33,313 nt of DNA from CAZOVB01 sp046541415 (GCA_046541415.1 JBKHDI010000040.1:1-33313), one strand, 5' to 3'. Positions 7,732 to 15,336 are shown, counted from the first letter of the stretch. Numbers and translations: made by a program. The notes: a model not told the origin generated them from the letters alone.

Positions 7732-8217
7732 ATGAATGGGACGTATCAGGTGGGGGTCGGCTCGGACCCGATGGAAGGATGGCTCTGGCGGATCGAACAG
7801 GAGGCGTTGTCTGCATCGGTGCAACTGCAGTTGCCCCTGGGGGTCGACCGAGACCGGGACGAGGTCTCCGAGAGTCCTCAGGGTCGGCTGGTGGGGATAG
7901 AGGCGACCGCCGCGGCCGAGTTGATCCTGCCTCCCCTGCCGGCGGGGCTCTGTTATCGGGCGCGGAACAGTTCGCTGTGGATCGACGGGCCTTCGGGCCT
8001 CCAGAGCGAGACGCTCGAGGCCGTGCTGGAAGAGACGCTCGATGAGCAGATCCTCCGGCTGATGGTCATGCCCGAGCTGGTGGCGATGGACCCGGAGTTT
8101 CTGGAAGAGCCGGCCTGGCTGGCGATGGAGAAGCGCTACCGGCTGGGCCCGATCCGCTATCGGCTCGATGCCCGCGGTGTGCGTGTGCAGTTGCAGGTGG
8201 AAATGGAGGCATGCTGA
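7732..8217 (+). CDS. Unknown protein, first gene of the phage-like operon
   Basis: The 161-residue product is not recognised. It is acidic overall, with a helical, Glu-rich segment at about 100-125 (ETLEAVLEETLDEQILRL) and a C-terminal beta-like stretch (RYRLDARGVRVQLQVEME). There is no signal peptide, no transmembrane helix and no cysteine cluster. The start ATG is supported by AAAGGAAG 8 bp upstream. It is the first gene behind the repressed promoter, a position where phages often place small early or anti-host proteins; that is only inference from position. The stop TGA shares its last base with the ATG of the next gene. Confidence 0.7.
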   Translation: MNGTYQVGVGSDPMEGWLWRIEQEALSASVQLQLPLGVDRDRDEVSESPQGRLVGIEATAAAELILPPLPAGLCYRARNSSLWIDGPSGLQSETLEAVLEETLDEQILRLMVMPELVAMDPEFLEEPAWLAMEKRYRLGPIRYRLDARGVRVQLQVEMEAC

Positions 8218-8576
8218 TGGACCCCGCCGGCTACAACAACTCGTTGACATGTCGCATGTGCGGCCTTCAGTACGGCGACCCGCTCTACCGGGGCCCGTTC
8301 GGCCATGCACCGGGTCGGCTTTGCCTGGACTGCTGGTCGGCCCACTGGGAGGCCCAGCTGACCCGCATGCACACCGGCGGGCCCGTCCGCCGGGCCGAGG
8401 AGGCCCTGGCCCTGCTCTGCCAGGGGTACACCTATCGCGAGACAGCCGAAATTCTCTCTGTCGCACCCTCGTCGATCCGCCGCCAGATCCGCCAGTTGGC
8501 CCGAAGCTGGCAGGACCTGCCCGAGTGGTTCCGCCTGCGGATCCGCCGTAGAGAGGAGGCCCGCCATGTCGCCTAG
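8217..8576 (+). CDS. Zinc-ribbon plus helix-turn-helix protein
   Basis: The 119-residue protein has an N-terminal four-cysteine zinc site (C12xxC15, C36xxC39 around CRMCG and CLDCW). This is followed by a helical region ending in an HTH of sigma region 4/LuxR type, GYTYRETAEILSVAPSSIRRQI (two adjoining parts at about 71-92). A basic tail follows. ATG 8217 is chosen over ATG 8211 because the GGAGG at 8205-8209 is 7 bp from it and only 1-2 bp from the other. It overlaps the upstream stop by 1 bp and the next gene by 11 bp. It is likely a DNA-binding regulator of the phage-like operon; no named family was recognised. Confidence 0.75.
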   Translation: MDPAGYNNSLTCRMCGLQYGDPLYRGPFGHAPGRLCLDCWSAHWEAQLTRMHTGGPVRRAEEALALLCQGYTYRETAEILSVAPSSIRRQIRQLARSWQDLPEWFRLRIRRREEARHVA

Positions 8577-8979
8577 CACACTGCAGGTAGCCTCTGCGAT
8601 GTGTCGCTCCTGCTGCATCGAGGCCGACCGGTTCGACGACGCCGTCCAGGATACGCTGATCGAGATGGTCCGGGCACCCAGAAAGTACCGCGCCGCCGCC
8701 GGGGCACGGGCTGTCAGGAGGCACCTGGCAAGGCAACTCCACGTGCCCGCCCGCTCGCTGGGTGCCGACCTGGGCGCCCTGAAGCTCATCGGCCTGTTCG
8801 AGTTCGAGCGCAGCCGCGCAGCGGCCGCCGGGCCGATGGCAGCCGGCGACGAGGGCCTCGGCCAGTTCGACTACCACAGCCGCCGCTTCGCCGAGGAGAA
8901 CCAGGTCTGCCCCCGCTGCGGGCGGGCTGGGACGTTCCACACCCCCGGAGACCGCTGCCGCTGCGGATGGCGACTGTAA
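8566..8979 (+). CDS. Small zinc-ribbon protein with weak sigma region 2-like segment
   Basis: The 137-residue product starts at an ATG with AGGAGG 6 bp upstream. It carries CRSCC near residue 13 and a C-terminal zinc ribbon, CPRCG...CRCGW. In between, RFDDAVQDTLIEMVRAPRKYR (two adjoining parts at about 22-42) resembles the helix pair of ECF sigma region 2, where a DxxQ motif precedes basic core-binding helices. The similarity is weak and could be chance. Together with the preceding HTH protein it might form a two-part sigma-like regulator; alternatively both are structural DNA-binding proteins. The proteins are small, adjacent and translationally coupled. No database family could be assigned. 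Confidence 0.7.
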   Translation: MSPSTLQVASAMCRSCCIEADRFDDAVQDTLIEMVRAPRKYRAAAGARAVRRHLARQLHVPARSLGADLGALKLIGLFEFERSRAAAAGPMAAGDEGLGQFDYHSRRFAEENQVCPRCGRAGTFHTPGDRCRCGWRL

Positions 8980-9002
8980 CACCCACACACGAAAGGACCC
9001 CC

Positions 9003-9620
9003 GTGAACACATTGCAGATCGAGTACGTCCGCCCCGATTCGCTCACCCCGGCCGCCTGGAACCCGCGCACCATCGGGCGCGATGCCTTGCAGCGGCTGGC
9101 CCAACTGCTGGATGCCCACGGATTCGCCCAGCCCGTCGTCGCCCGCCGGGAAGACGGCCTGGTGCTGGGAGGGCATCAACGTCTGGCCGCCAATGCCCTG
9201 CGCGATCAGCCCGACGACCGTGTCCCGGTGATCTTCCTCGACCGGATCAGCGACGATCAGGCCCGCGCCCTGAATATCGCCCTGAACAACGACCAGGCCC
9301 AGGGACGGTTCGAGGCGGCCCGGCTGGCTGAGCTGCTCGAACAGATCCACCTGCCCGAGGACGAACTGGCCCGACAGACGGCCTTCAGCCGGGCCCAGCT
9401 GGCTGCCCTGGCCGAGCAGGTCGGCGCCCCTGCCCCGCTGGAAGATGTCCTGCCCGGTCCCGACGAGCTGGAAAGCCCCGGGCCCGATGTAACGATCCTC
9501 CTGGAGGCCACGGCCGAGAACTACCAGCAGCTTCGCCGGCAGCTGGATGACTGGATCGCCGCCGGTCTGGTCGACTGTCACGTGCGGATGGACCGCCGGG
9601 AGTCCGGGCGATGCAGGTAA
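9003..9620 (+). CDS. ParB/Srx-fold (ParB N-terminal domain-like) protein
   Basis: The 205-residue protein begins at GTG 9003 behind GAAAGGA. Its first 95 residues match the ParB-like fold: a strand plus VRPDSLTPAAWNPRT, a helix, GFAQPVVARREDGLVLGGHQRLAAN (two adjoining parts) and a VPVIFLD strand. GGHQRLAA occupies the place of the GERRxxA nucleotide-binding motif. There is no HTH domain as in chromosomal ParB, and no ParA partner or parS repeats were noticed, so plasmid-style partition is unlikely. Stand-alone ParB-like proteins of this size are common in phages, where they sit with DNA methylases, DNA-modifying enzymes or terminases. Other members of the fold act as nucleases, CTPases or kinases. 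It overlaps the ABC-GNAT gene by 10 bp, suggesting a functional pair. Confidence 0.8.
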   Translation: MNTLQIEYVRPDSLTPAAWNPRTIGRDALQRLAQLLDAHGFAQPVVARREDGLVLGGHQRLAANALRDQPDDRVPVIFLDRISDDQARALNIALNNDQAQGRFEAARLAELLEQIHLPEDELARQTAFSRAQLAALAEQVGAPAPLEDVLPGPDELESPGPDVTILLEATAENYQQLRRQLDDWIAAGLVDCHVRMDRRESGRCR

Positions 9621-10888
9621 CACTCGACGTGCGGTACCCGCTGGCCCCGGCCGCGGCCAGTTGCAACACCGCATGGGTGCAGAGCGTTTTCGGCATGGAC
9701 GCATCGCGGCCGGGGCAGCTGGTCATCGCCGATTCGGTCCCCCTGGAGATCCTGCCCGGACAGATCCTACTCTTTCTCGGGCCCAGCGGCAGCGGCAAGA
9801 GCTCCCTGCTGACCGAGACGCTGCGACAGGTTTCGGCGTCGCTCGATCCGGAGTTGAACCCTGCCGGGCAGGTGGAAACGCGGATCGAGCCCGGCTCGGC
9901 AGCATTGATCGACCGGCTGGACCTGCCTGCCGACGAGGCTGCCGCCCTGCTGACCAGCTGCGGGCTGGGCGAAGGCCCCCTGCTGCTGCGGACGGTCGAT
10001 CAACTCAGCCAGGGCCAGCGGTACCGCTTTGCTGTCGCCGCCGCCATCGCCTCCGGGCTGCGGACCATCGCGGCCGACGAGTTCTGCGCCGCGCTGGATC
10101 GGACCTGCGCGAAGGTTCTGGCGGGCAATCTCCGCAAGCTCGCAGACCGCCGGGGCCTGAGCTTCCTGGTCGCCACGACGCACGAGGACCTGACCGAGGC
10201 GTTGGGGCCGGATACGATTGTCAGGCCCGGCGCGGGCGGCTGCGTGGAGGTCAGCCCGCAGCGCCCCTTTCGCCGAAACTCGCCTCTGGTGGCCGGACTC
10301 GAAATGTACTCCGGTACCCCGGCCGACTGGGCGTACTTCGCTGGGTGGCATTACCGGGGCAAACACCTCGGGCCGGTAAGGCAGGTCGTGCTGCTCTTCG
10401 ACGGCACACAGCCGGCGGGGATCTGCGTTCTGGGCCCCGGGCCGCTTTCCAGCTCGGCCCGCAACCGCCTGTTCGGCCTGGACCGCCTGCCGCGGCGGAT
10501 CGCGGCCGAGGTGGTCAACCGTCACTTCGTTTCGGTCACGCGGCTGGTGCTGGCCCCCCGCTGGCGCGGCGCGGGGATCGCCAGCCGCTTCCTCCGCGCC
10601 GTCGCCTGCCAGTGCGACGTGCCCTGGGTGGAACTGGCCAGCGAGATGGGCCACCTCTCGCGGTTCGCCGAGGCGGCGGGGTTCGTGGCCATCGGCCGGG
10701 GGCGGGACCATCTCCGCACCGCCGGCGGCGGGATCGCCCCGGCCGATCCGGGGCGGCGTGGCGGGGCCTATTCGGCGGCCAACTGCACGCCCGCGACGCG
10801 CAGGCAACAGGCCCGGCGCAGGCGATTCTCGCGCCCGGTCTGCTATCTCTTCGACAACCGCAGGCCGGAAGGACGGTCGGAACCGTGA
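9611..10888 (+). CDS. ABC-type ATPase fused to a GNAT acetyltransferase-like domain (COG2401 type)
   Basis: The 425-residue protein joins two enzymes. Residues about 35-215 form a soluble ABC ATPase: Walker A GPSGSGKS (57-64), signature LSQGQ (132-136), acidic Walker B pair D156-E157, D-loop ALDRT and H191. Residues about 225-365 resemble a GNAT domain, with VTRLVLAPRWRGAGIASRFL (309-328) matching the acetyl-CoA binding motif A and AEAAGF matching the C-terminal GNAT signature. There are no membrane helices, so it is not a transporter. The architecture corresponds to COG2401, an uncharacterised ABC-acetyltransferase fusion. The tail (390-425) is basic. It sits between a ParB-like gene and an HTH gene in a repressed operon. 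Phage Mu Mom, a GNAT-fold DNA modifier, makes base modification a reasonable but unproven idea. Confidence 0.85.
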   Translation: MQVTLDVRYPLAPAAASCNTAWVQSVFGMDASRPGQLVIADSVPLEILPGQILLFLGPSGSGKSSLLTETLRQVSASLDPELNPAGQVETRIEPGSAALIDRLDLPADEAAALLTSCGLGEGPLLLRTVDQLSQGQRYRFAVAAAIASGLRTIAADEFCAALDRTCAKVLAGNLRKLADRRGLSFLVATTHEDLTEALGPDTIVRPGAGGCVEVSPQRPFRRNSPLVAGLEMYSGTPADWAYFAGWHYRGKHLGPVRQVVLLFDGTQPAGICVLGPGPLSSSARNRLFGLDRLPRRIAAEVVNRHFVSVTRLVLAPRWRGAGIASRFLRAVACQCDVPWVELASEMGHLSRFAEAAGFVAIGRGRDHLRTAGGGIAPADPGRRGGAYSAANCTPATRRQQARRRRFSRPVCYLFDNRRPEGRSEP

Positions 10889-11373
10889 GCGAAAACCCCA
10901 TGCCCGAGGATTCCCGGCCCATCCCGACGGGTTTCGACGAGGACCGGCTGGTCGAACTGCTGGCCGAGGGGCAGCTGTCCCAGGTTCGGATCGCCGAACA
11001 GGTGGGCATCTGTCAGGGAACGGTCAGCCGGATCGCCTCGGGGCAGATCCGTCCGGACCTGGCCCGGCGCGTCGAGCAGCTCCGCGCCCGGCGGCTGGAC
11101 CAGGCCGTGCACCTGGCCGAGCAGCATGCCCGGTCCCTGCTGGTCAAGCAGTTGCAGGTGGCGATTCAGGAGCAAGGCGAGACGGCCCGCAAGGCCCGGG
11201 AGTATCTCCTGGGCCACCTGCTGTTCGGCAAGAATTCCCGCAGCGTCGGGGCCGATTTGCAGGGGGCGTCCGAGACGGCGATGCTTCCGGGCCCGGGAGG
11301 TCTGGAGGAGTTCCTGGCCTGGCAGAGCGAGGCCCTGGGCGGGCCCGGAACCGAAGCGGCCCCGGAAAGCTGA
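10885..11373 (+). CDS. HTH protein, possible phage terminase small subunit-like
   Basis: The 162-residue product starts at GTG 10885, which overlaps the upstream stop (GTGA); ATG 10900 is an alternative. Residues 26-52 form a clear HTH, ending VGICQGTVSRIASGQ. A long charged helix region (60-110) and an Ala/Gly/Pro-rich tail follow. A DNA-binding HTH followed by an oligomerising helical part is the plan of many small terminase subunits, and the position after a ParB-like gene fits a phage packaging border. No large terminase follows; instead host-like genes begin about 100 bp later. It could equally be a regulator. Function not assigned. Confidence 0.65.
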   Translation: MSENPMPEDSRPIPTGFDEDRLVELLAEGQLSQVRIAEQVGICQGTVSRIASGQIRPDLARRVEQLRARRLDQAVHLAEQHARSLLVKQLQVAIQEQGETARKAREYLLGHLLFGKNSRSVGADLQGASETAMLPGPGGLEEFLAWQSEALGGPGTEAAPES

Positions 11374-11380
11374 TTGGACG

Positions 11381-11408
11381 GGGCCAAGAGGCTCATGGAC
11401 TTTGGCCC
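11381..11408 (+). terminator. Hairpin at the end of the phage-like operon
   Basis: GGGCCAA (11381-11387) pairs with TTGGCCC (11402-11408) across a 14-nt loop, just after the last island gene. There is no U-tract, so it is a possible factor-dependent or weak terminator. It also marks the right border of the island. Confidence 0.4.
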
Positions 11409-11419
11409 GTTGGTCCGAT

Positions 11420-11440
11420 AACATCAATGGACATGATGTT
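11420..11440. promoter_or_regulatory. Perfect inverted repeat upstream of the dynamin-like gene
   Basis: AACATCA (11420-11426) and TGATGTT (11434-11440) are exact inverted copies separated by 7 bp. The repeat lies 36 bp upstream of the ATG of the GTPase gene, in the only gap between island and GTPase operon. The spacing of one helical turn centre to centre suits a dimeric repressor. Confidence 0.45.
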
Positions 11441-11476
11441 CGCATGGTACTCTCAGAAAGTGCAAGGAGGCACGAT

Positions 11477-13666
11477 ATGAGCCAGTCCGGAAGCGAGAAC
11501 AGGCCCGCCGCGCAGGGCCGGTACATTTCCCAGGCATCGGCGGATTCGGGAGCGGGACAGTCGCCGCCCCAGCGCCCAACCGGGGCCTCGGCCAAGGGCA
11601 TGGATGGCCCGATGCAGACGGCCATGCAGCAGTTCGCCGACGACTTCGCCGGCGGCATCCAGCCGCTGCTGGAACCGATCGCCCAGGCCGCCGACGCCCT
11701 GGCTGCCGCCTCGGACAGCTGCAAACCCAAGACGCTGCTGCCGAACCTCCGCGAGCTGCGCCACCATCTGGCCAGCCTGGTCGATAAAGTCGCCGACCAG
11801 CAGGCCTACGTGCTGATCTTCGGCCCGCTGAAAAGCGGCAAGAGCACGTTCATGAACGCCCTGTGCGGCAGCTACGTCAGCGAGGTCACCGCCCTGCCGG
11901 CCTACCCCTGCCTGGTCCACGTCGCCGGCGGGCAGACCGAGCGGTTCAGCCTGACCCGCTATGACGGATCGGCCGAGACGGTCAGCAACCGCCACCGCCT
12001 CGAACAGCAGATCGAGACAGCCCACCGCAGCCTGACCGAGCGCATCCGCCAGGTCGAGGGCGAGGGAGAGGATTTCGACCCGGCCGAGCACATGCCCTCC
12101 GCCATCCGCCGCATCGACGTGCGCCTCCCGCTGGAGAAGCTGCTGCAGTCCGGGGCCGTCCTCGTCGACACCCCCGGCCTCTACACCCGCATGAAGTTCG
12201 GCTACGACCGGATGACCCGCGAGTTCCGCAACTCCGCGGCCTGTGCGATCTTCATCGTCAAGACCGACACGCTCTTCCTCGAACAGGTCTTCGACGAGTT
12301 CGGCCAGTTGCTCCAGTTGTTCAGCCGCGTCTTCCTGGTCGTCAACCTCGACCAGGCCAAGAAGGACCTCCAGCCGGACGGCTCGCTCGAGCCCAGCCTG
12401 GAGAGCCGCCAACCCGAGCAGATCCTCCAGGCTTTCCGCGACCTGACGATGTCCGGCCCGCTGCGACAGGCGGCCGACAGCGGGCGCCTGCGCATTTACG
12501 GTGTGGACCTGCTGACCGCCGCGTCGCAGCGGATTCAGGGCACGACCGGCAAGGAGAAGGACGCACCGGCGGCAGGACAGTTCGGCCAGCTCGTCGGCGA
12601 CCTGACCGACTACCTCAACTCCAGCGAGTACCTGCGGGAGTTTCTCAGCGATTCGCTGCGGCGGACGCGCAGCCTGCTGGGAGAACTGGGCCAACTGATG
12701 GAGGATGAATCCGTCCGCGACCTCTACGAACAGCGGCGGATGCTCCGCCAAGATCGCCAGCAGACACGCAAACAGCTCGAAGCGATCGGGCGGCTGGGCA
12801 AGATGGCCTGGCCCCGACAGAAACAACTGCTCCAGCAGCGGCTGGCCGAGGCACTGGTCGGCCAGGCCGACAAGCTCCAGAAACAGACCGACCGCGAACT
12901 TCAGGCCGCCATCGACACCTGGTTCGAGTCGCCGGATTCCCTGGCCGAGCTGAACCAGCAGACCATCCGCCCGATGCTCCGCGCCGCCCGCGGACGCATG
13001 GTCGAGGTGGCCTCGGAGCAGCTCTCGCGACAGCTCAAGAGTCGCCATGCGGGCCTGGACATCACCGACGACGTGGCCGCAGACCTGGCCGCGGCGGAGA
13101 TCGAACTGGAGACTTTGGCAGAAAAGGCCCTGGCCGCCTCCAACCCGGACCAGGCCCTGCAGACCAACGGATTCGGGATCACCGCCAGGTCGATCCCCGT
13201 CAAGCGGCGAATGCGGGACTGGCTGCTGCTGCGGTCGCGCCGCAAGGTCCGCCGACGACTGCTGGGCGGGGAAGACCAGCCCGAGGCGTCAATCCCCCCG
13301 GCCGCCAAGCAGAAGCAGATCGGTCAGCCCGGGCGCGAGGCGATGCTCCAGCGCGTCGGCGAGCAGCTCCAGCAGTTGGTCGCCGAGGCCAGCCAATCGC
13401 TCTCCGGACGCCTGGCCGAGCTGGCCATCGAATCGATGCAGGGACAGTTCAAGCAACAGCTGGCGGCGCGGCAGATCCAGGGCGAAACCCAGGCCCGACA
13501 GACCGAGGCCCTGCTGGCCGAGGCCGAGGCCGTCGCCCGGCAGACCGACAAACTCCGCCAGGCCGTCAACGACGCCTCCCTGGCTGCCGAAGAAATGAAT
13601 GAGACCTTCGTCGCCTGTCAAAGAGACGAGACCGTCGAAGCGATCGAAGCGACAGAACAATCCTGA
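11477..13666 (+). CDS. Dynamin-like large GTPase
   Basis: The 729-residue protein has a GTPase domain (about 85-330). G1 is GPLKSGKS (116-123), a G2 threonine lies near 138, G3 is DTPG (231-234), and NLDQ (290-293) stands at the G4 position instead of TKxD or NKxD. The remainder is long alpha-helix rich in Gln, Glu, Arg and Leu, with coiled-coil character at about 470-520, 580-600 and 650-729, as in bacterial dynamin-like proteins that remodel membranes. No transmembrane segment is evident in it. The start ATG has AGGAGG 6 bp upstream; the frame is open from 11126, but that part overlaps the HTH gene in another frame and is discarded. The first 45 residues look disordered. It is followed after 19 bp by a small membrane protein gene, its probable partner. 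Confidence 0.85.
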   Translation: MSQSGSENRPAAQGRYISQASADSGAGQSPPQRPTGASAKGMDGPMQTAMQQFADDFAGGIQPLLEPIAQAADALAAASDSCKPKTLLPNLRELRHHLASLVDKVADQQAYVLIFGPLKSGKSTFMNALCGSYVSEVTALPAYPCLVHVAGGQTERFSLTRYDGSAETVSNRHRLEQQIETAHRSLTERIRQVEGEGEDFDPAEHMPSAIRRIDVRLPLEKLLQSGAVLVDTPGLYTRMKFGYDRMTREFRNSAACAIFIVKTDTLFLEQVFDEFGQLLQLFSRVFLVVNLDQAKKDLQPDGSLEPSLESRQPEQILQAFRDLTMSGPLRQAADSGRLRIYGVDLLTAASQRIQGTTGKEKDAPAAGQFGQLVGDLTDYLNSSEYLREFLSDSLRRTRSLLGELGQLMEDESVRDLYEQRRMLRQDRQQTRKQLEAIGRLGKMAWPRQKQLLQQRLAEALVGQADKLQKQTDRELQAAIDTWFESPDSLAELNQQTIRPMLRAARGRMVEVASEQLSRQLKSRHAGLDITDDVAADLAAAEIELETLAEKALAASNPDQALQTNGFGITARSIPVKRRMRDWLLLRSRRKVRRRLLGGEDQPEASIPPAAKQKQIGQPGREAMLQRVGEQLQQLVAEASQSLSGRLAELAIESMQGQFKQQLAARQIQGETQARQTEALLAEAEAVARQTDKLRQAVNDASLAAEEMNETFVACQRDETVEAIEATEQS

Positions 13667-13685
13667 CCCTGCAAAGGAGATCCAC

Positions 13686-14006
13686 ATGCCTGGTACGTTT
13701 ATCGCGACCATGATTATCGCGATGCTCTCGATGGCCCTGATGATCGCACTGTTCGCCATCCGACTCTCACGAACCAAAGCAGTGTCCGACGTCGTGATCG
13801 TCGCCGCACTGGGCCTGATGCTGCTGGGGGCCCTGTTCCTGGCGATCTTCAACCGCGTGACGATGATCATGGGCTCGATCTTCTGGATGATCGCCTGGCC
13901 GGGCCTGGCTGCCGGATTCGTCCTGGCGAACCTGGAGATGGTCAAGGGCGTCGGAAAGTCGATGTCCCAGGCGGCCGAACGCGCCCAGCAGCAGCAACAG
14001 CAGTAA
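13686..14006 (+). CDS. Small three-helix membrane protein
   Basis: The 106-residue protein has an AAGGAGAT ribosome site. Hydrophobic helices lie at about 4-25, 34-56 and 60-82, followed by a short amphipathic segment and a six-glutamine tail encoded by CAG/CAA repeats. No family was recognised. It lies 19 bp after the dynamin-like gene and before their shared terminator, so the two form an operon. It could anchor or recruit the GTPase to the inner membrane; this is inference from position. Confidence 0.75.
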   Translation: MPGTFIATMIIAMLSMALMIALFAIRLSRTKAVSDVVIVAALGLMLLGALFLAIFNRVTMIMGSIFWMIAWPGLAAGFVLANLEMVKGVGKSMSQAAERAQQQQQQ

Positions 14007-14034
14007 CACCCTCGGCGCTTTGCGCAGAATCCAA

Positions 14035-14070
14035 CGGGCCGTGGCGATCGATCGCGCCACGGCCCGCTTC
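14035..14070 (+). terminator. Strong hairpin terminator after the GTPase operon
   Basis: CGGGCCGTGGCG (14035-14046) pairs perfectly over 12 bp with 14055-14066 across an ATCGATCG loop, followed by CTTCTTCC. The downstream tract is pyrimidine-rich but not pure T. The rest of the gap, to 14192, shows nothing recognisable. Confidence 0.75.
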
Positions 14071-14192
14071 TTCCACCCTTGCCAGTAGATTGTCCCTGCT
14101 GCGAAGATTCTACCCGATCGACCCGCCCGTGCGTGTAAGCGCCGTGTAACAACCTTCCTGTCGGCCCGGCGGTTTCCCTGCCGATCAACCTC

Positions 14193-14217
14193 TATAGTAC
14201 TCCGGAGGTGAACACCT
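14193..14217 (+). promoter_or_regulatory. Promoter -10 and palindromic operator candidate of the efflux operon
   Basis: TATAGT at 14193-14198 is a good -10; the -35 is poor. The expected transcription start, near 14205, is followed immediately by the palindrome AGGTG-AA-CACCT (14206-14217). A site placed over the start point would suit a repressor of TetR type, which controls the related ybhGFSR operon in E. coli. No such regulator gene lies in this window. Confidence 0.5.
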
Positions 14218-14229
14218 GCGGGAGACGAT

Positions 14230-15336
14230 ATGACCGACAAGAAACACAAAGCGATCCGTCTGGCGGGGGCAGCAGGAATCGTGCTGCTGTTGGCCGTCGG
14301 CGGCTGGTTGCTCTGGAAGTACGTCTTTCAGCCGGACGACCAGACCGGGACACTCGTGCTCTACGGCAACGTCGACATCCGCGAGGTGGAACTGGCGTTC
14401 TACAACACCGAGCGGATCGACGAGCTGCTGGTCGAGGAAGGCGATGCCGTCTCGCAGGGCCAACTGCTGGGCAAGCTGGACACCAGCCGCCTGCTGGCCG
14501 CCGTGAACCGCGCCGAAGCAACAGCCGATGCCCGCAAGGAAGAACTCGCCCGTCTCGAGGCCGGCTCGCGCCCGCAGGAGATCGACCGCGCCGAGGCCGA
14601 ACTCGAACTGGCCAAGGCCGAACGATACCAGGCCCAGACGCAACTGCAGCGCACCCGCGCAGCCCTCGAAGGCAACGCGGCAAGCCCACAGGAGATCGAC
14701 AACGCCCGGGCCGCCTACGAAGCCGCCGTCGCCCGCGTCCGCGTGGCCGAAGAAAACCTCCAGCTGGCCCGCCTGGGCCCGCGAAACGAAGACATCGCCG
14801 CCGCCCGCGCCCAGCTCCGTGCCGCCCGGGCCGATGTCAAACTCCTGCAGGAACAGCTGGCAGACGCCAGCCTCCACGCCCCGTCCGACGGGGTCATCCG
14901 CGACCGCATCCTCGAACCTGGAGACATGGCCTCGCCCGAGAAGCCCGCCTTCCTCCTGGCCGTCACCAGCCCCGTCTGGATTCGCACCTACGTCAGCGAG
15001 ACGAATCTGGGTAAGATCTGGCCGGGCATGGACGCCACCATTACAACCGACAGCTTCCCGGACAAGAGCTACCAGGGCTGGGTCGGGTTCATCTCCCCCA
15101 CCGCCGAGTTCACCCCCAAAACCGTCCAGACGCCGGAGCTGAGGACCGCCTTGGTCTACCGCGTGCGGATCTACGTCAAAGACCCGCAGAATCAGCTGCG
15201 CCTGGGTATGCCCGCAACGGTGACTCTCGACCTGACCCAGCCGCAACGCAACCTCGACCAGAGTGTCCACCCAGCCGGGATGAACGCAACTGCCGAAGAC
15301 TCCGGCAAGACAGGTCAACAGGAATCCAGTCCATGA
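14230..15336 (+). CDS. HlyD-family periplasmic adaptor (YbhG-like)
   Basis: The 368-residue membrane fusion protein has an N-terminal signal-anchor (about 10-30: LAGAAGIVLLLAVGGWLLW). This is followed by a lipoyl-like half ending GNVDIREVELAF, a long alpha-helical hairpin (about 95-215, Ala/Glu/Arg rich), the returning lipoyl half (ASLHAPSDGVI) and a beta-barrel domain. In a tripartite pump it links the inner-membrane ABC transporter to an outer-membrane channel; no TolC-like gene is seen here. GGGAG lies 5 bp before the ATG. It is the first gene of a four-gene operon with the same order of functions as E. coli ybhG-F-S-R. The C-terminal 30 residues are Gln/Ser/Pro-rich and probably disordered. 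Confidence 0.88.
   Translation: MTDKKHKAIRLAGAAGIVLLLAVGGWLLWKYVFQPDDQTGTLVLYGNVDIREVELAFYNTERIDELLVEEGDAVSQGQLLGKLDTSRLLAAVNRAEATADARKEELARLEAGSRPQEIDRAEAELELAKAERYQAQTQLQRTRAALEGNAASPQEIDNARAAYEAAVARVRVAEENLQLARLGPRNEDIAAARAQLRAARADVKLLQEQLADASLHAPSDGVIRDRILEPGDMASPEKPAFLLAVTSPVWIRTYVSETNLGKIWPGMDATITTDSFPDKSYQGWVGFISPTAEFTPKTVQTPELRTALVYRVRIYVKDPQNQLRLGMPATVTLDLTQPQRNLDQSVHPAGMNATAEDSGKTGQQESSP

Noticed and set aside
9003..9620. Plasmid-type partition gene
   Set aside because: Only the ParB N-terminal fold is present. There is no HTH domain, ParA neighbour, parS repeats or replication gene.
6054..11373. Complete prophage
   Set aside because: No integrase, large terminase, portal, capsid, tail or lysis genes, and no flanking direct repeats that match at both borders. 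At most a remnant or satellite-like module.
11453..13048. Open frame of 531 codons on the - strand opposite the GTPase
   Set aside because: Antisense shadow of the dynamin-like gene; no start signal or motif.
13971..14005. CAG microsatellite expansion
   Set aside because: Only a short run of CAG/CAA codons giving six glutamines at the end of the small membrane protein; noted with that gene and not a separate repeat element.
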